DNA from: Angiostrongylus vasorum
Lineage: Eukaryota; Nematoda; Chromadorea; Rhabditida; Metastrongylidae
Assembly (NCBI GenBank): GCA_018806985.1
Contig: JADANN010000422.1
Location: 62,001 to 126,000, forward strand
Length of the DNA stretch: 64,000 nt
Reading direction: 5' to 3'
The notes under the pieces are model-generated. The model made no database searches, was not told where the DNA came from, and was given only the letters and a program-made list of their open reading frames with translations. Shown one piece after another: positions 31,400-42,525 of this stretch. Position numbers and translations under genes: made by a program. Each line of letters begins with the position of its first letter. The stretch's first letter is position 1.

Positions 31400-31620
31400 G
31401 GGTGGTGGTTGCAGCGCAATAGTTACGACTGTGCAATAGTACCCACACTTTAGTACGAACCAATATCGTAAGTTTATCAAGCTTTCCATCCATCCTGGAT
31501 CGGCAAACTGATAATAAACTTGTCTGGGAGGATAGAAACACTGACTTTCTGTTGCATCGAGAAGCACTCATAACTTATTGCATGATCCAAGTATGCATTA
31601 AGTCATCTCTCCAATGGGAG
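31400..31620 (+). mobile_element. SINE-1 fragment, diverged
   Basis: GTGGTTGCAGCGCAATAG head and CTTGTCTGGGAGGATAG middle are recognisable; lies directly after an FB-SINE piece. Confidence 0.6.
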
Positions 31621-31821
31621 GCCAGTGCATGGAGCAGTAACTATATTTGGAGTGAACACTAATTAGGACATAGGAATCACGAATCTGAATCATATTTGTT
31701 AATAAATATTCAGTCTCTTATCGTCGCAAAAGTAGGAACCATTATCACACCGTAGATGTTCCCACATAAACAAAAAATGCAATGAGTCACTTCTAGGGTA
31801 TTTGCCAGTAGTGAAGAAAAA

Positions 31822-34800
31822 ATGAATAATATTGGAATAAAAAAGCCAGGCCACGATCCTTACCCTAACATTGTTGCTTTCGAAAGGCTTCTTTATGCAC
31901 ATTTCAAAGCTCTCTCCTATAATCCATATAAAAATAATAAAAGATTAGTTGAAGCAAAGGCAGTACGAATCCGATGTTTCTTGAACTGCTTTAGACTGGT
32001 TGTATGGTTAGCTCTCATAGGAAACACCATAATGCTCCTCATTGTTTTTTAAGAGCTCTATGGATATTACGTGTTTTTATGTATCTCAAAAAACATCCTA
32101 GGTATCATAAGGAGAAAGTTTAGTTTTGAACATGGCCGTCTTAGCATAAACAATGTAGCTGATCTAATTTTACTTTTATAGAAATGTCAGACAGGTTTGT
32201 TTGGTTGGAGAAAACCTCTCATCGATATACTTATTTCGACTTGTTACTATCATTTAATCAATTGTGTGGATTTGCATTTGTGATACTCAGCGGTAAGTCG
32301 ATACGTTTTTATCACTAAAAGTTTAAAATCATTCTATCAGAGAGACGTTGTATGAATAATGTAGGAAAACAACACTGACTACGAAATTTAGGACATAATA
32401 AGCAGTACACAAAGAAGTGCTGAAACAACAGAAGTCCCTTATGAACTATATCCATTTCACTTGCATCTTACTCTCCTGCGAAAGAGGGACAGTAGAACGC
32501 AGACCAACATTCTTTTGATTGAATTGCAGCGAAAAGGTGTCGCTATGATTTAGACCTCATTTCATTTACAATCGTATGTTGTTAAAGAGCGCTGAAGAAT
32601 TCTGGCCAATCAATATGATATCGATCGAATTGAAAAGAAAATACACTTCTTTCATTTCTATCTTATCAAGTGCAAATGGTAAATGGGAAAAGCTCGATAA
32701 TAATTCTATTTCCTTCTCCGACAGAAAACGTAGGTGCTGCTTTTGTAATCGTATCGTTTGTAAGGTTATCTATTCAACACAATGGAAATCGGTATAAAAT
32801 GGTCATCAGAAGGTGATAACGGAGGAATTAACTTTCATGGAATGTTCATGAGCACTGGACTTGTGTTCTTTCAAGGGGAAGGTATACTAGTTCGTTCTTT
32901 TTTTTGTTATAACACTTATATTTAAAGCAACGGAACTGACTACGTGTGCTAAGTCTTCCATGTGGGGCCTTACGATGCACCATAAGACAGTTGTTTCATC
33001 CGTTTAAATTTATTTACGTAGTTAAAAAATCGATGTGAGAATAAGAAAAACTGCTTTCACAAGTTGAGAGCAACGACGTAAGAGAGCTGACTTCATAGAT
33101 CTCTTTCATTTTTAGCACTACTTTCCCATCGAATGTACCGTTACGACAATAAAGTTTTATCGAAATTTATTCATACCGTCTTTCATCTGCTTGCTATGGG
33201 TTTCTTCTCAACAGGGTTAGCTGCTATGATTCTACAGAAAAACGCTAATGTACGTTCTTCTATTTCAGTTTTTACATTATTAAAAGGTACTAAGAAGCGT
33301 TTACGACAAAAAAATTGGGCAAAGTTTTTAAGCAGGGCTCGGTGGATATCATCCATCCGGTATCATCAAAAATAAAAACTGATGTAGAAACTAGAAAATA
33401 GCAGTGAGCCAACTGAACACCTATTACGAGAAGAGAACTGTAAAAGCACAACAGTGCTTCCTTGTATAATTCGTATGGTTGAAGCTGGTCGTTAAGCTTT
33501 GCTAAGAATCTCAATTGATGACATAAAAAGGAAGGCATTATAAATACTCGACCAAACAACAGAAATCTATTCTAGAATCAGATCAAAGAAAAAGTTTATT
33601 GAAAAGCAACCAAGAAGATAACTGTGTTGTAAAAAACCTGTCTTTGAAGAAACGTGTAGAAATGGTTGAAGGTAGAGCAATGCCTTCAAAGCAATGAGCT
33701 GCCAATTTATGTTCATTCGCTTATGCTCGTTGAAAGCTACTATGCTTTAGAAGATAGCAGTATGGAAAAACTTGTAAAAAGAGGTCTTCCCTAACAACTA
33801 CCATCTGCAGGATAATCCGTTTTGCAGAATTTTGCTAAAAAATCACGATCCAGCTAAAGTAATCGCGATCATTTCGCTCATGCGACCAATAAAACCCCAG
33901 TTTTTGAGAGCCTACTCTTTAACCTCAACATAACCAAAATTTTGTTGTATATAATGTGTTCACATAGGTATGTTACAAGAAAACGCCTACATGGGGCTAC
34001 CGTTTTGTTGCCTTCGCCTTCTTCAAAGCCACAATGAATCGAATCATATGCCTAGAGCAGTTACTCTTTGGAATGAAGCTGCAAGAAAGAAAACCCCACA
34101 TGATCAGTAAGAAGCATCATCTGCCCTCCAATTCAACAAGTTCTACAACCAACTAAAAAATTTGCATTAGCACAGGCAGGCATTACTTGATACATGAACG
34201 GCCCGTCCTCACTAGTTGCGCGGCGCCCAGCATAATCACCATATTTCGGAGATTTGCTGGTTAAGCCATCGTGGTTCCCTGGAGTCCCAAGGTCAGCCTG
34301 GCCAAAGTCTGCCCCAGATCTTCACCACCACAGGCAGTCGCAGCTCTTGTGGATCAGAGGGAGATTTGCCACCATGCGACTTTGATACCAGGACAGTGAT
34401 GGATCCTGGTATTGGTTTACTCTTAGCTAGGCTTCCTGATGGAAACGCCGGACTCCTTCTCAGCTTGGGAGACACTGCTGGAGAAACGAATCCAGCTGCT
34501 GTACATCGCAGTCCGACAACCAGGAACACCTCCTAGCCACGATAAGGCGGTAAACCGTTGGGAGGGCAGAGCGACTACATGTTGTAATTAAAAGGAGAAA
34601 ATGGTAAGAAATAATTTGACATTTCATAACAGCAAATTTCTATAGAAACAATACCCGTGAACATATAAACAATTGAAAATTTTGGGTCTTTTCATGCATT
34701 CCTTATTTACTTTTCATCGAATTTTACAGAGTATGAAGCATTTCACATCTGCTCATAGTTGGATAGGGATAACTGTGATGTCTCTCTATACTATTCAGGT

Positions 34801-37800
34801 GATATTCTAGTGTTTTTGAAACATTTTCCCCTTCATCCTTACTTCTACACTTTGTTGATTACGGTCGCATACGTAAATAATAATAGAATTCAATTATTAG
34901 CTCGAGCACTAAACACCTAATGACACATATAGCACAGTGATTGGACATGCCTACACCCGCAATACACACACACATGCTCTTTGGCACGATCATGGATCCA
35001 CGGCGAGCCTGGCGGCCCGTCCTTCCAGGATTGACGAATTAGTTCCTGACTTGTCTGGAAGGAAAAATTCATTAATTCTGATACATTGGTAGGCCACACG
35101 AAGTCATTATGTAAGCCAAATATGTAGGGAATCATTTATACGGTGTTTGAATAAATTGATAGCATTGGGCATCCTTCAGCGATTGATAATCGTTTAAAGC
35201 TTTATTCTTTATCCTTTTCACTTTACTAAGCAGCCATGCATATCCATGCCGTACCACCATGACAGGTACTTCGTTTAGAATGCGGTCTTTTGAAGGATTT
35301 CCGACAACAAATTCCACATTGTTATTTCCCCTACAATCCATTTTTGCCGTTGAACTGAACAATGAAGTTATCTTTAAAACGGAAGTGGTCCGAAACCAAA
35401 CCCATCGAGAAGTCCAAGTATAGAGTTCACCGTTCACCTAGATACATATAGACCTATTCATCTTGCGTGGATTTTTCTACAAATATATAGGCCCATCCAC
35501 AACGTTGCTGAGATATTTTGCAAAACTCTGGACCGCAGGTGTCTATGGTGGGGAACGAACGCGCTACTCTCCTTTCCGGGGAGTAACGCGTTCACCACCA
35601 CACCATTTGGGTCCTTCGTTTCGCCTATCTCTCAGCTAGTCCTATCGATCAGCGCCATCAGCAATCACCGGTCAACGGGATTGATCTGGAGAGCCCAAAT
35701 CGGCGTTGAACCCAGTTAAGCTGAGGCTATAGTTGAAATTCACAATGTTGACTTTTTATTTACTGCCTTTTACTAGCTTTTACCGTAGAGTATTATTTGT
35801 GAAACAACCACAACGATACTGAGATATTTGCAAAATTCCGGACCACAAATGTCACAAATAATACCCTGCCGTGAAAGCTAGTAAAAGGCAGTAAATAAAA
35901 AGTCAACATCGTGAATTTCAACTGTAGCCTCAGCTTAATTGGGTTCAATGCCGATTTGGGCTCCCCAGATCAATCCCGTTGACGGGTGATTGCTGATGGC
36001 AAGTGATCGATGGAACTAGCTGAGCGACAGGCGAAGCGAAGGACCCGCATGGTGTGGTGGTGAACGCGTTGCTCCCCGGAGAGGACAGTAGCGCGTTTGT
36101 TCCCCACCATGGACACCTGCGGTCCAGAGTTTTGCAAATATCTCAGCAACGTTGTGGTTGTATTTCGCTTAATACGCTGCCATGAAAATTGTAGTAGGCA
36201 GAAAATAAAAGATAAAACATTGTAGGCCCATCTTTCTTCATATTTTGCGTTGCATAGCCACCCACGCCTCACATACTGTTCACCTCCTACTTTTGGTTTC
36301 GTTATCGAGCAACTTTCAACTATAGCCCTGGTCGAGCTCGTATCTAGCTTCGGCTGCGGCTTTAGAACCTGTTGACTCTCCTTCTCATTCATTTGTTGAA
36401 TCCCTGTAAAGAAAGATTTTCTCTGAAAGCCAGAGAAAAGTGTGTTAAGATGTTCCTATATCTTCAAGGCAGATATTCGCTGACTTTTACTGATTAAAGA
36501 GGTGTCGTGCTACTCGGAAACTACCAAGACTGCACGACTTCCTGGACATTTTTTACATTTATATACATCAAATTTCATATGTTACTTCGCCACATTCCAG
36601 CCTTTAAATAAGCACAAAGCTCTCCTAGTTCAACCCCACCCCTAGGCCAATCGAGCCATGGAACAATCCTGAGTGGGAAAGCGGTACCAGATTTGTCTCA
36701 CATCAGTTGGCTTCCTTCAGTCCACAAAAGGTGGTTACTGCTTGTGATGAAAATTCGGAAACGTCTTAGCACGGTATCCCAGCATTTGAGAGATAATCGA
36801 CTCGACCAGCATTTAACGACATTCATAAAGAAGACCATGCATCTTAAACCGGCAACATAATCTACAAATCCGAAGACTTTTGTGGATGACGGATACGAAG
36901 AATCGAACGCGAGACATGCTGGAGTCCGCATAATGTGTATTGTCGAGCCATGTGGAAAAAGAAAATGAGATTTCATAAATGTTTTAGTCTCTATGGATAT
37001 CTTAGTATTCCAGAAAAGTTCGTCATTTCCATACTATGGTAAGCATACGGAACAAAAAGCTTTAATATAAAGTTGTAAACTACCTTCACCGTTCAAGATA
37101 TTTCCGAAAACATAGCTTTGCAACGCAACACCAGAAAATGTGAAGTGCAAAAAATATGAGCAAGGACTCACGATACCGAGTTATTGATTATTTTGAACTT
37201 CATAACAAGGATGACTCTTACTTTGCTGTTGTATTGCATTTAGCTAATTCGTATTACCAACTTTGTAAGAGGAACGATCCATGCAATATAATGTAAAGTG
37301 CACATAAGAGATAAAAGGCGTTCGGCATTGATCTCTTATGGGTGCGCCATGCATTTAAAACCATTCGTATCATCGTAGATGTGATCGAATGCACATTTGG
37401 CCCATATAGTGCCTTTCAGTGGTCTATCCATGTATCAATTCAATGCTCAAGGAATATCCATAACCATTATTTTGGTTCTACTTCGTCTTTTTTATTTTGT
37501 TTTCATCACTCTTATCCACTATATTATATAATAATACATCATCTATCTCACCTATTTACACTTTATTGTGCTATGTTGTTGTATTGCACAAGGTCGTGGA
37601 TAGCACAGTGGTAGTAATGCTGGTTATCAAGACCACGGTTCGATCCCACTCCGGGTCTACCAAGCCCCTCATCTCTTTGGGGTCAGGGAAATTGGTACCG
37701 GACTTGCCCAGGAAAAAACCACTCTCTGCAATCCAGTTCGGAAACAACCAGCCCGGCTATCTCAGAACTCTAGGGAGAATCGACTAGACCAGCATTCTAC

Positions 37801-39666
37801 GACTCGAGATGTAAGGAAATGGATGCGAGGAAACGAATCGAGTGCGAGAAAAGCTAGGATCTGCACAGCAGACATGGCGCGTCGTACAAAGTAAAATTTA
37901 GAAAAAAGTAAAAAAAAATGTCATATTATAGTACACTATTCATTACTACTAGCTTATTATTGCAGTTTCTGTTTGGATTCGTGAGCTTTGTACTGCCTGG
38001 CGTAGCTAAACGAACACAACAGAATATTCCCGTTGTCCACAAGATGGTCGGATCGGCTAGTTTCGCGGCGAGCATCGCACAAGCAGCTATCGGATACACC
38101 CAATACAACGGGATATTCAACACATGTTCCACTAAGTGAGCTTTTCTTTTCATTCAATTAATGTTAAGAAAGTTGACAACAAAGTCCATAGCGAAACAAA
38201 TACGTAATTCCGTAGCGAAACAAAATTCCCCCCCCCCCAACGGTTTACCGCCTCATCGTGGCTGGGAGGTGTTTCTGGGTGTTTTGCGATGTACAGCGGG
38301 AGGATTCGTCCCCCCGGTAGGGTCTCCCAAGCTGAGAAGGAGTCCAGCGTTTCTATCAGGAAGCCTATCTAAGAGTAAACCAATACCAGGACCCACCACC
38401 GACTTGGTATCAAAGTCGCATGGTGATAAATCTCCCTCTGATCCACAAGGGCTACGACTGCCTGTGGTGGTGAAGACCAGAGGCAGACTTTGGCCAGGCT
38501 GACCTCGGGACTCCAGGGAACCAGGATGGCTTAACCAGCAAATCTCCGAAAAACGGTGATTATGCTGGAGCCCGCACAACTAGTGATGACGGGCCGTTCA
38601 AGTATCAAGTATCACGTAGGTACCAAAATTTAGCAAAGGGGTGGTATTCTGATGGAATCACCACTGATACTTTTCGATTCTAGGGTTTCTAAATTTTACA
38701 TTTCGAAATCCTGCATGTGGAGACGAAGTCTGATTGAAATGAAGTATTATGAACATGTTTTGAAGTAGGTAGTATTTAGCAGCTTAGTAACATGAAGTAG
38801 GTAATATATACTAATGCAACAAGTAGTATGTACTACCCATCGAACGCAACTATTTGCATGGTCCATTTATCTACATTGTAAAATCACGATATAATACACT
38901 TCTATATCGGCGCGTGTGGCGCAGTGGTCGGAGGCGCCTTGCAATAAATACGGTGTCGATCCCCGAGCATAAGGCTCACCACGCCTTCCATCCCTCCGGA
39001 GGCGGCAAACTGGTACCAGACTTTCCTGGGAGGATAGCAGGACTGGTTCGATACATCGGTAGGCCACCGCGAGTCATTTCAAAGGCCTGGTATGCATTCA
39101 ATCACCTCCAAATGATGCTTAATGAAGTCGAATGCATGGCGCATCCCTGAGGGATTGATCGACGCCGAGAGCTTTATCCTTTACGTCCATACAATTTTGT
39201 TCTAAATCTCGCAGTAAAGTGAAATCTTGCTGGCAAGACTAACTCTAACTTGGAGTATCTTTCATGGTTTATTTACATCTGAGATTAAGAACGAATTCGA
39301 GAGCGGACACAACCTTAGAAAGTGTCAAAACTATGCCGAGGACCCGTATTGATACTCAGTAAGATTCTAACCAGTTGATTTTTATATTAAAGAAGCGTTG
39401 TGTAATGAGAAATACGAAATATATACGAAAGAAACCAGTTCAGCTACTTCATAACCCAAACATCCTAAGCATTAACATGAAAGTCTTTTAAACTTCGATG
39501 AAGTAACTTCTTTTTTTGCAGCGATAATGGTCCATTAACTTGTGACAATTACAAGTTTGTCTTCAACTTCACCATAATTTCGGGAATACTCTATGGAATT
39601 ACGCTACTCGTGCTAGTGCTACCACCCATTTGGGGACGAAGAAAGACGCCTGAGGAAACACAATAA
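31822..39666 (+). CDS. cytochrome b561-family transmembrane protein
   Basis: Cytochrome b561 proteins are multi-helix di-heme membrane proteins that pass electrons from ascorbate across membranes or reduce ferric iron. Exons in phase: 32182-32292 (FVW...GFAFVILS), 33116-33249 (LSKFIHTVFHLLAMGFFSTGL), 34730-34798 (SMKHFTSAHSWIGI), 37966-38135 (FLFGFVSFVLPG...PVVHKMVG) and 39522-39666 (ends RRKTPEETQ, stop 39664-39666). The phases are 1-1-0-0-2. Family landmarks are the FIH/FH pair, HSW, the LPG turn and PVVHK. A likely first exon is 31822-32052, with one membrane helix (RLVVWLALIGNTIMLLIVF) ending at a TAA, but I could not find a phase-matching donor, so the 5' end is open. Introns hold R4 (34.2 kb), SINE-1, a 0.7 kb FB-SINE and SINE-2. 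The TM2 region shows no histidine at the expected heme position. Confidence 0.85.
33990..34032 (-). repeat. diverged hammerhead-motif repeat
   Basis: Minus strand: GGCTTTGAAGAAGGCGAAGGC, then AAAACGGTAGCC. GGCU/AGCC flank the motif but the GAAA core has drifted. Confidence 0.25.
34180..34565 (-). repeat. R4 interspersed repeat
   Basis: Reads GAGTAAACCAATACCAGGAT and CTCTGATCCACAAGAGC on the minus strand; left end TACTTGATACATGAACGG. Lies in the cytochrome b561 intron 165 bases before exon 34730. Confidence 0.8.
34922..35220 (+). mobile_element. SINE-1, strongly diverged
   Basis: CATATAGCACAGTGATTGG head, GACTTGTCTGGAAGG middle, AAGCTTTATTCTTTATCC end; in the cytochrome b561 gene intron. Confidence 0.6.
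35498..36222. mobile_element. FB-SINE, long palindromic copy
   Basis: Exact 10 bp duplication TAGGCCCATC at 35488-35497 and 36223-36232. Two opposed tRNA-like cores (35.52-35.64 and 36.03-36.13 kb) flank a central hairpin (35.75-35.91 kb, TTTACTGCCTTTTACTAGC against GCTAGTAAAAGGCAGTAAA). The ends are CAACGTTGCTGAG and CTCAGCAACGTTG. The whole unit is close to a 0.7 kb inverted repeat. Confidence 0.85.
36635..36965 (+). mobile_element. SINE-2, head lost
   Basis: ATCGACTCGACCAGCATT, GACATTCATAAAG, TTTTGTGGATGACGG and GTCGAGCCATG correspond to the SINE-2 3' two thirds. Confidence 0.55.
37300..37445 (-). mobile_element. SINE-1 3' fragment
   Basis: AGATAAAAGGCGTTCGGCATTG and GGGTGCGCCATGCATT mark the tail half only. 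Confidence 0.6.
37587..37890 (+). mobile_element. SINE-2, well preserved
   Basis: GGTCGTGGATAGCACAGTGG A box, CACGGTTCGATCCCACTCC B box with an arm-like hairpin, then GGGTCTACCAAGCCCCTCA and the 3' body. It ends 76 bases before a cytochrome b561 exon. Confidence 0.8.
38226..38615 (+). repeat. R4 interspersed repeat
   Basis: Begins in a run of C at 38229, then CAACGGTTTACCGCCTCATC; ends GGGCCGTTCAAGTATCAAGT. Begins 91 bases after cytochrome b561 exon 37966-38135. Confidence 0.8.
38910..39184 (+). mobile_element. SINE-1, full length, well preserved
   Basis: GCGCGTGTGGCGCAGTGG head, GGTGTCGATCCCC B box, TACATCGGTAGGCCACCGCG middle, GAGAGCTTTATCC end. Confidence 0.9.
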
Positions 39667-40335
39667 CGAGAGTATTCAAAGTAATATGTACCTTTCCAGA
39701 ACAGTTCCAACACTTGTGCTATCCGATATTTGGCCCTATTTCACCCAACACCTCGGCTGGTGTTCATGACGCTGCTTGTGATACTCATCATTGTAATTTC
39801 TACAAATTTACGACTACATTTGATTAAAACAGAGTAAGGAATTCGTTCTGTCGAAGACACTATACACTCAACTCTTATGAACAATTATCTGTAAATTGTG
39901 GTTAGTGCTCGGAGGTGATGGCAAGGCTTTGAACAAGTATTGTGGACCACTCGCATCCCATTTACTCTGAGGCCAAGATTTCGAGTCGCCTTGCCCAAAC
40001 TGAGCAATTTTTTTCTACATTTCTATCGAAAAGTCTCGTATATTAATAGGCAAAAACTACGCTCTTTGTAAATTGAAAGAACGGAAAAACGAAGACCATA
40101 GTATTGCTAGTCGCATTATTGCTGTATTGCACTGTATTGCTCGTATTGTATGGTATAGTATTGTATCCTTAGGGTTTTTCTCACCCAATAGTGCAAATGC
40201 ACCCTTTAGATTGCATGTTCTCATTATTCCTATTTCGAACGAAGCGATAACATTTAAAGGTTATCTGCTCCAATATGTACGCCCCACTGCCATTATAACT
40301 GAAGCACTAACCAATTTTCACATAACACACTTCCT
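39667..40335. other. region 3' of cytochrome b561 gene
   Basis: No gene recognised. A frame from 40073 runs into SINE-2 and is not supported. Confidence 0.5.
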
Positions 40336-40339
40336 TAGC

Positions 40340-40640
40340 GGAGGGAAAGGGGGCCGTAGAGATGCCTACCGAGTAGAAGGCAAAGGCGCTAGTTCGACCC
40401 GCTCCACAACGCTTCCTCCCAATTTACGTGGGAACGCTGTAGCATGACTATCCCCCAAGATTACAAGGAGGATCGCCTCGACCAGCATTCCACGGCAATC
40501 ATAAAAAGACGAATTCCTCAAGAAACAGGAGAAACAGTATGAGAAGTACTTGAAGACTTTCGCGGACGATGAATGAGAGGAAAACGAATCGAATGTAAGT
40601 GCTGGGATCCGCACAATAGATGTGATGACGGTCCATGCAT
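40340..40640 (+). mobile_element. SINE-2, diverged
   Basis: CGCTAGTTCGACCCGCTCC B box, GATCGCCTCGACCAGCATTC and TTTCGCGGACGATGAATG 3' body. Confidence 0.6.
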
Positions 40641-40865
40641 TAAAAAAACTTCCTTAACTCAACCAAATTATCCCTATTCTTTCAAGCCCTGAAGGAATGC
40701 AAATACTTGGGTGTTCTCGATAAACCAAATTAGCCCGCACACGGATAATATTTCAAACTCGGGTATAATTCAAATCAACATCAACTCAACCAATCTCTCA
40801 TTACTGTGTTGCAACTACTGCATTTTTACGCAGAGCAAGAAGATGATTCCAACTCTTATGACAAT

Positions 40866-41369
40866 TTCAACGAAGCTGAGATATTTGCAAAACTCTGGAC
40901 CGCAGGTGCCTATAGTGGGGAACGAACGCGCTATTGTCCTTTGCGGGGAGTAACGCGTTCACCACCACATCACGCGGGTCCTTCGTTTCGCCTGTCTCTC
41001 AGCTAGTTCTGTCGATCTTTTTGCCATAGGCACCTGCGGTCCAGAGTTTTGCAAATATCTCAGCTTCGTTGAAGTTATATTTCGCAATATACCCTGCCAT
41101 CAAAAAGAGTCGGCAGTAAATAAAAAGGTTAAAATTGTGATTACAACTATAGCCTCAGCTTAACTGGGTTCGTTGCCGATTTGGGCTCGCCAGATCAATC
41201 CCGCTGACGGGTGATTGCTGATGGCAAAAAGATCGACAGAACTAGCTGAGAGAGAGAGGCGAAACGAAGGACCCGCATGGTGTGGTGGTGAACGCGTTAC
41301 TCCCCAGAAAGGACAATAGCGCGTTCGCTCCCCACCATAGGCACCTGCGGCCCAGAGTTTTGCAAATAT
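40866..41369. mobile_element. FB-SINE, inverted pair
   Basis: Exact 11 bp duplication CTTATGACAAT at 40855-40865 and 41370-41380. Arms CAACGAAGCTGAG/CTCAGCTTCGTTG and GCCTATAGTGGGG match the subfamily at 21.74 kb. Confidence 0.85.
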
Positions 41370-41380
41370 CTTATGACAAT

Positions 41381-42080
41381 GCTGAAACTTCATGAACACA
41401 AATTAACCTTGAGGGATGATTTGTAGAAGTTAAGATAAGAGCTGCTCTAAACAAAGTTTGGTGATATGAAAACTTCCCGAGCTGCTCTACCAACGGCTAG
41501 AGAAGCGTGATTGTTCACTGTAGTGCAAATACTTTATCCGAATTAACACTTAAAACCCTTTAAATCCTTCAAAAAGAAAACTTTATCCATTGGACAATAA
41601 CGCATATTATTATGCAACAAAGTGAGAATATTCAAGCTCGGGAAAAGTGCGAACCGTGAAGAAATTTAGATCAGATTGCAGAACCGAGTTTTTCTTCGCA
41701 ACGAAACTCTTGTAACCGGAATCATAGACCTCACATGTATATACAAAAGGTATCGAAATAACGACATATTTGGTCACACATAACTGTTCACCAGTTTTGA
41801 AACCTAAACTAGAAAAAGGAAAAAAAAAGGAAAAAAAGTCGACCGAAACGAGTTAAGAACGGGAGTACCTCTATGATATCTTGAAAACTTAACAAATATA
41901 TACATTGAAAACACCAGATTTTACATAACTACCTGGGGTTCACCTTCTTTGAACGTGACAGCACGCAGCTCTAATCAACCTGTTTAGTTCTTAATGGAGA
42001 AACATAGTCCACACGTAAAATCGAATACAGAAAGAAAATATATAGGCGAGAAGTTACGAAAATTCTTTAAGATCAACCTC
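41381..42080. other. region 3' of the TGF-beta ligand stop
   Basis: No repeat or gene recognised; expected to hold the ligand 3' UTR on the minus strand. Confidence 0.5.
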
Positions 42081-42475
42081 TCAGAGGCAACCACATTCCT
42101 GCACGGTCATGTCTTGATATCGCCTCATTACAACATTACCATGATTGTCTATGAAAAGTATTTTCGCCGGCGATAACTGAATCGGAGCACATTTGGCTTC
42201 TTCAGCACGTTTTGGATCCACCAAGTGTACCTAAGTGGACTGGATAAATCAATAGTGTGGCCCAATTATATGTTCCTACAAAGTCCCCGTTTTTTATTCA
42301 GCTGATGCGAGGATAATACAGATGCTCTTATTGTTGTTGTTGTCGTTGTACAATTGCTGACGTTTCGGCCGTTTCGGCGACTTCGCCTTCCTCATAAGAA
42401 ATCTATACCAACCTCGCGTCAGCTAAGAAAAAAAGAGTAGCTCGTAAGAACACATATATATACACCTATATAAAC

Positions 42476-42525
<50 letters not shown>

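Noticed and set aside
33290..33559. 89-codon minus-strand frame in a cytochrome b561 intron
   Set aside because: No family recognised, no splice support, opposite to the host gene.
38161..38502. 113-codon open frame on the plus strand (and 108 codons opposite)
   Set aside because: It coincides with an R4 repeat; similar frames recur in the copies at 34.2, 45.1 and 50.1 kb.
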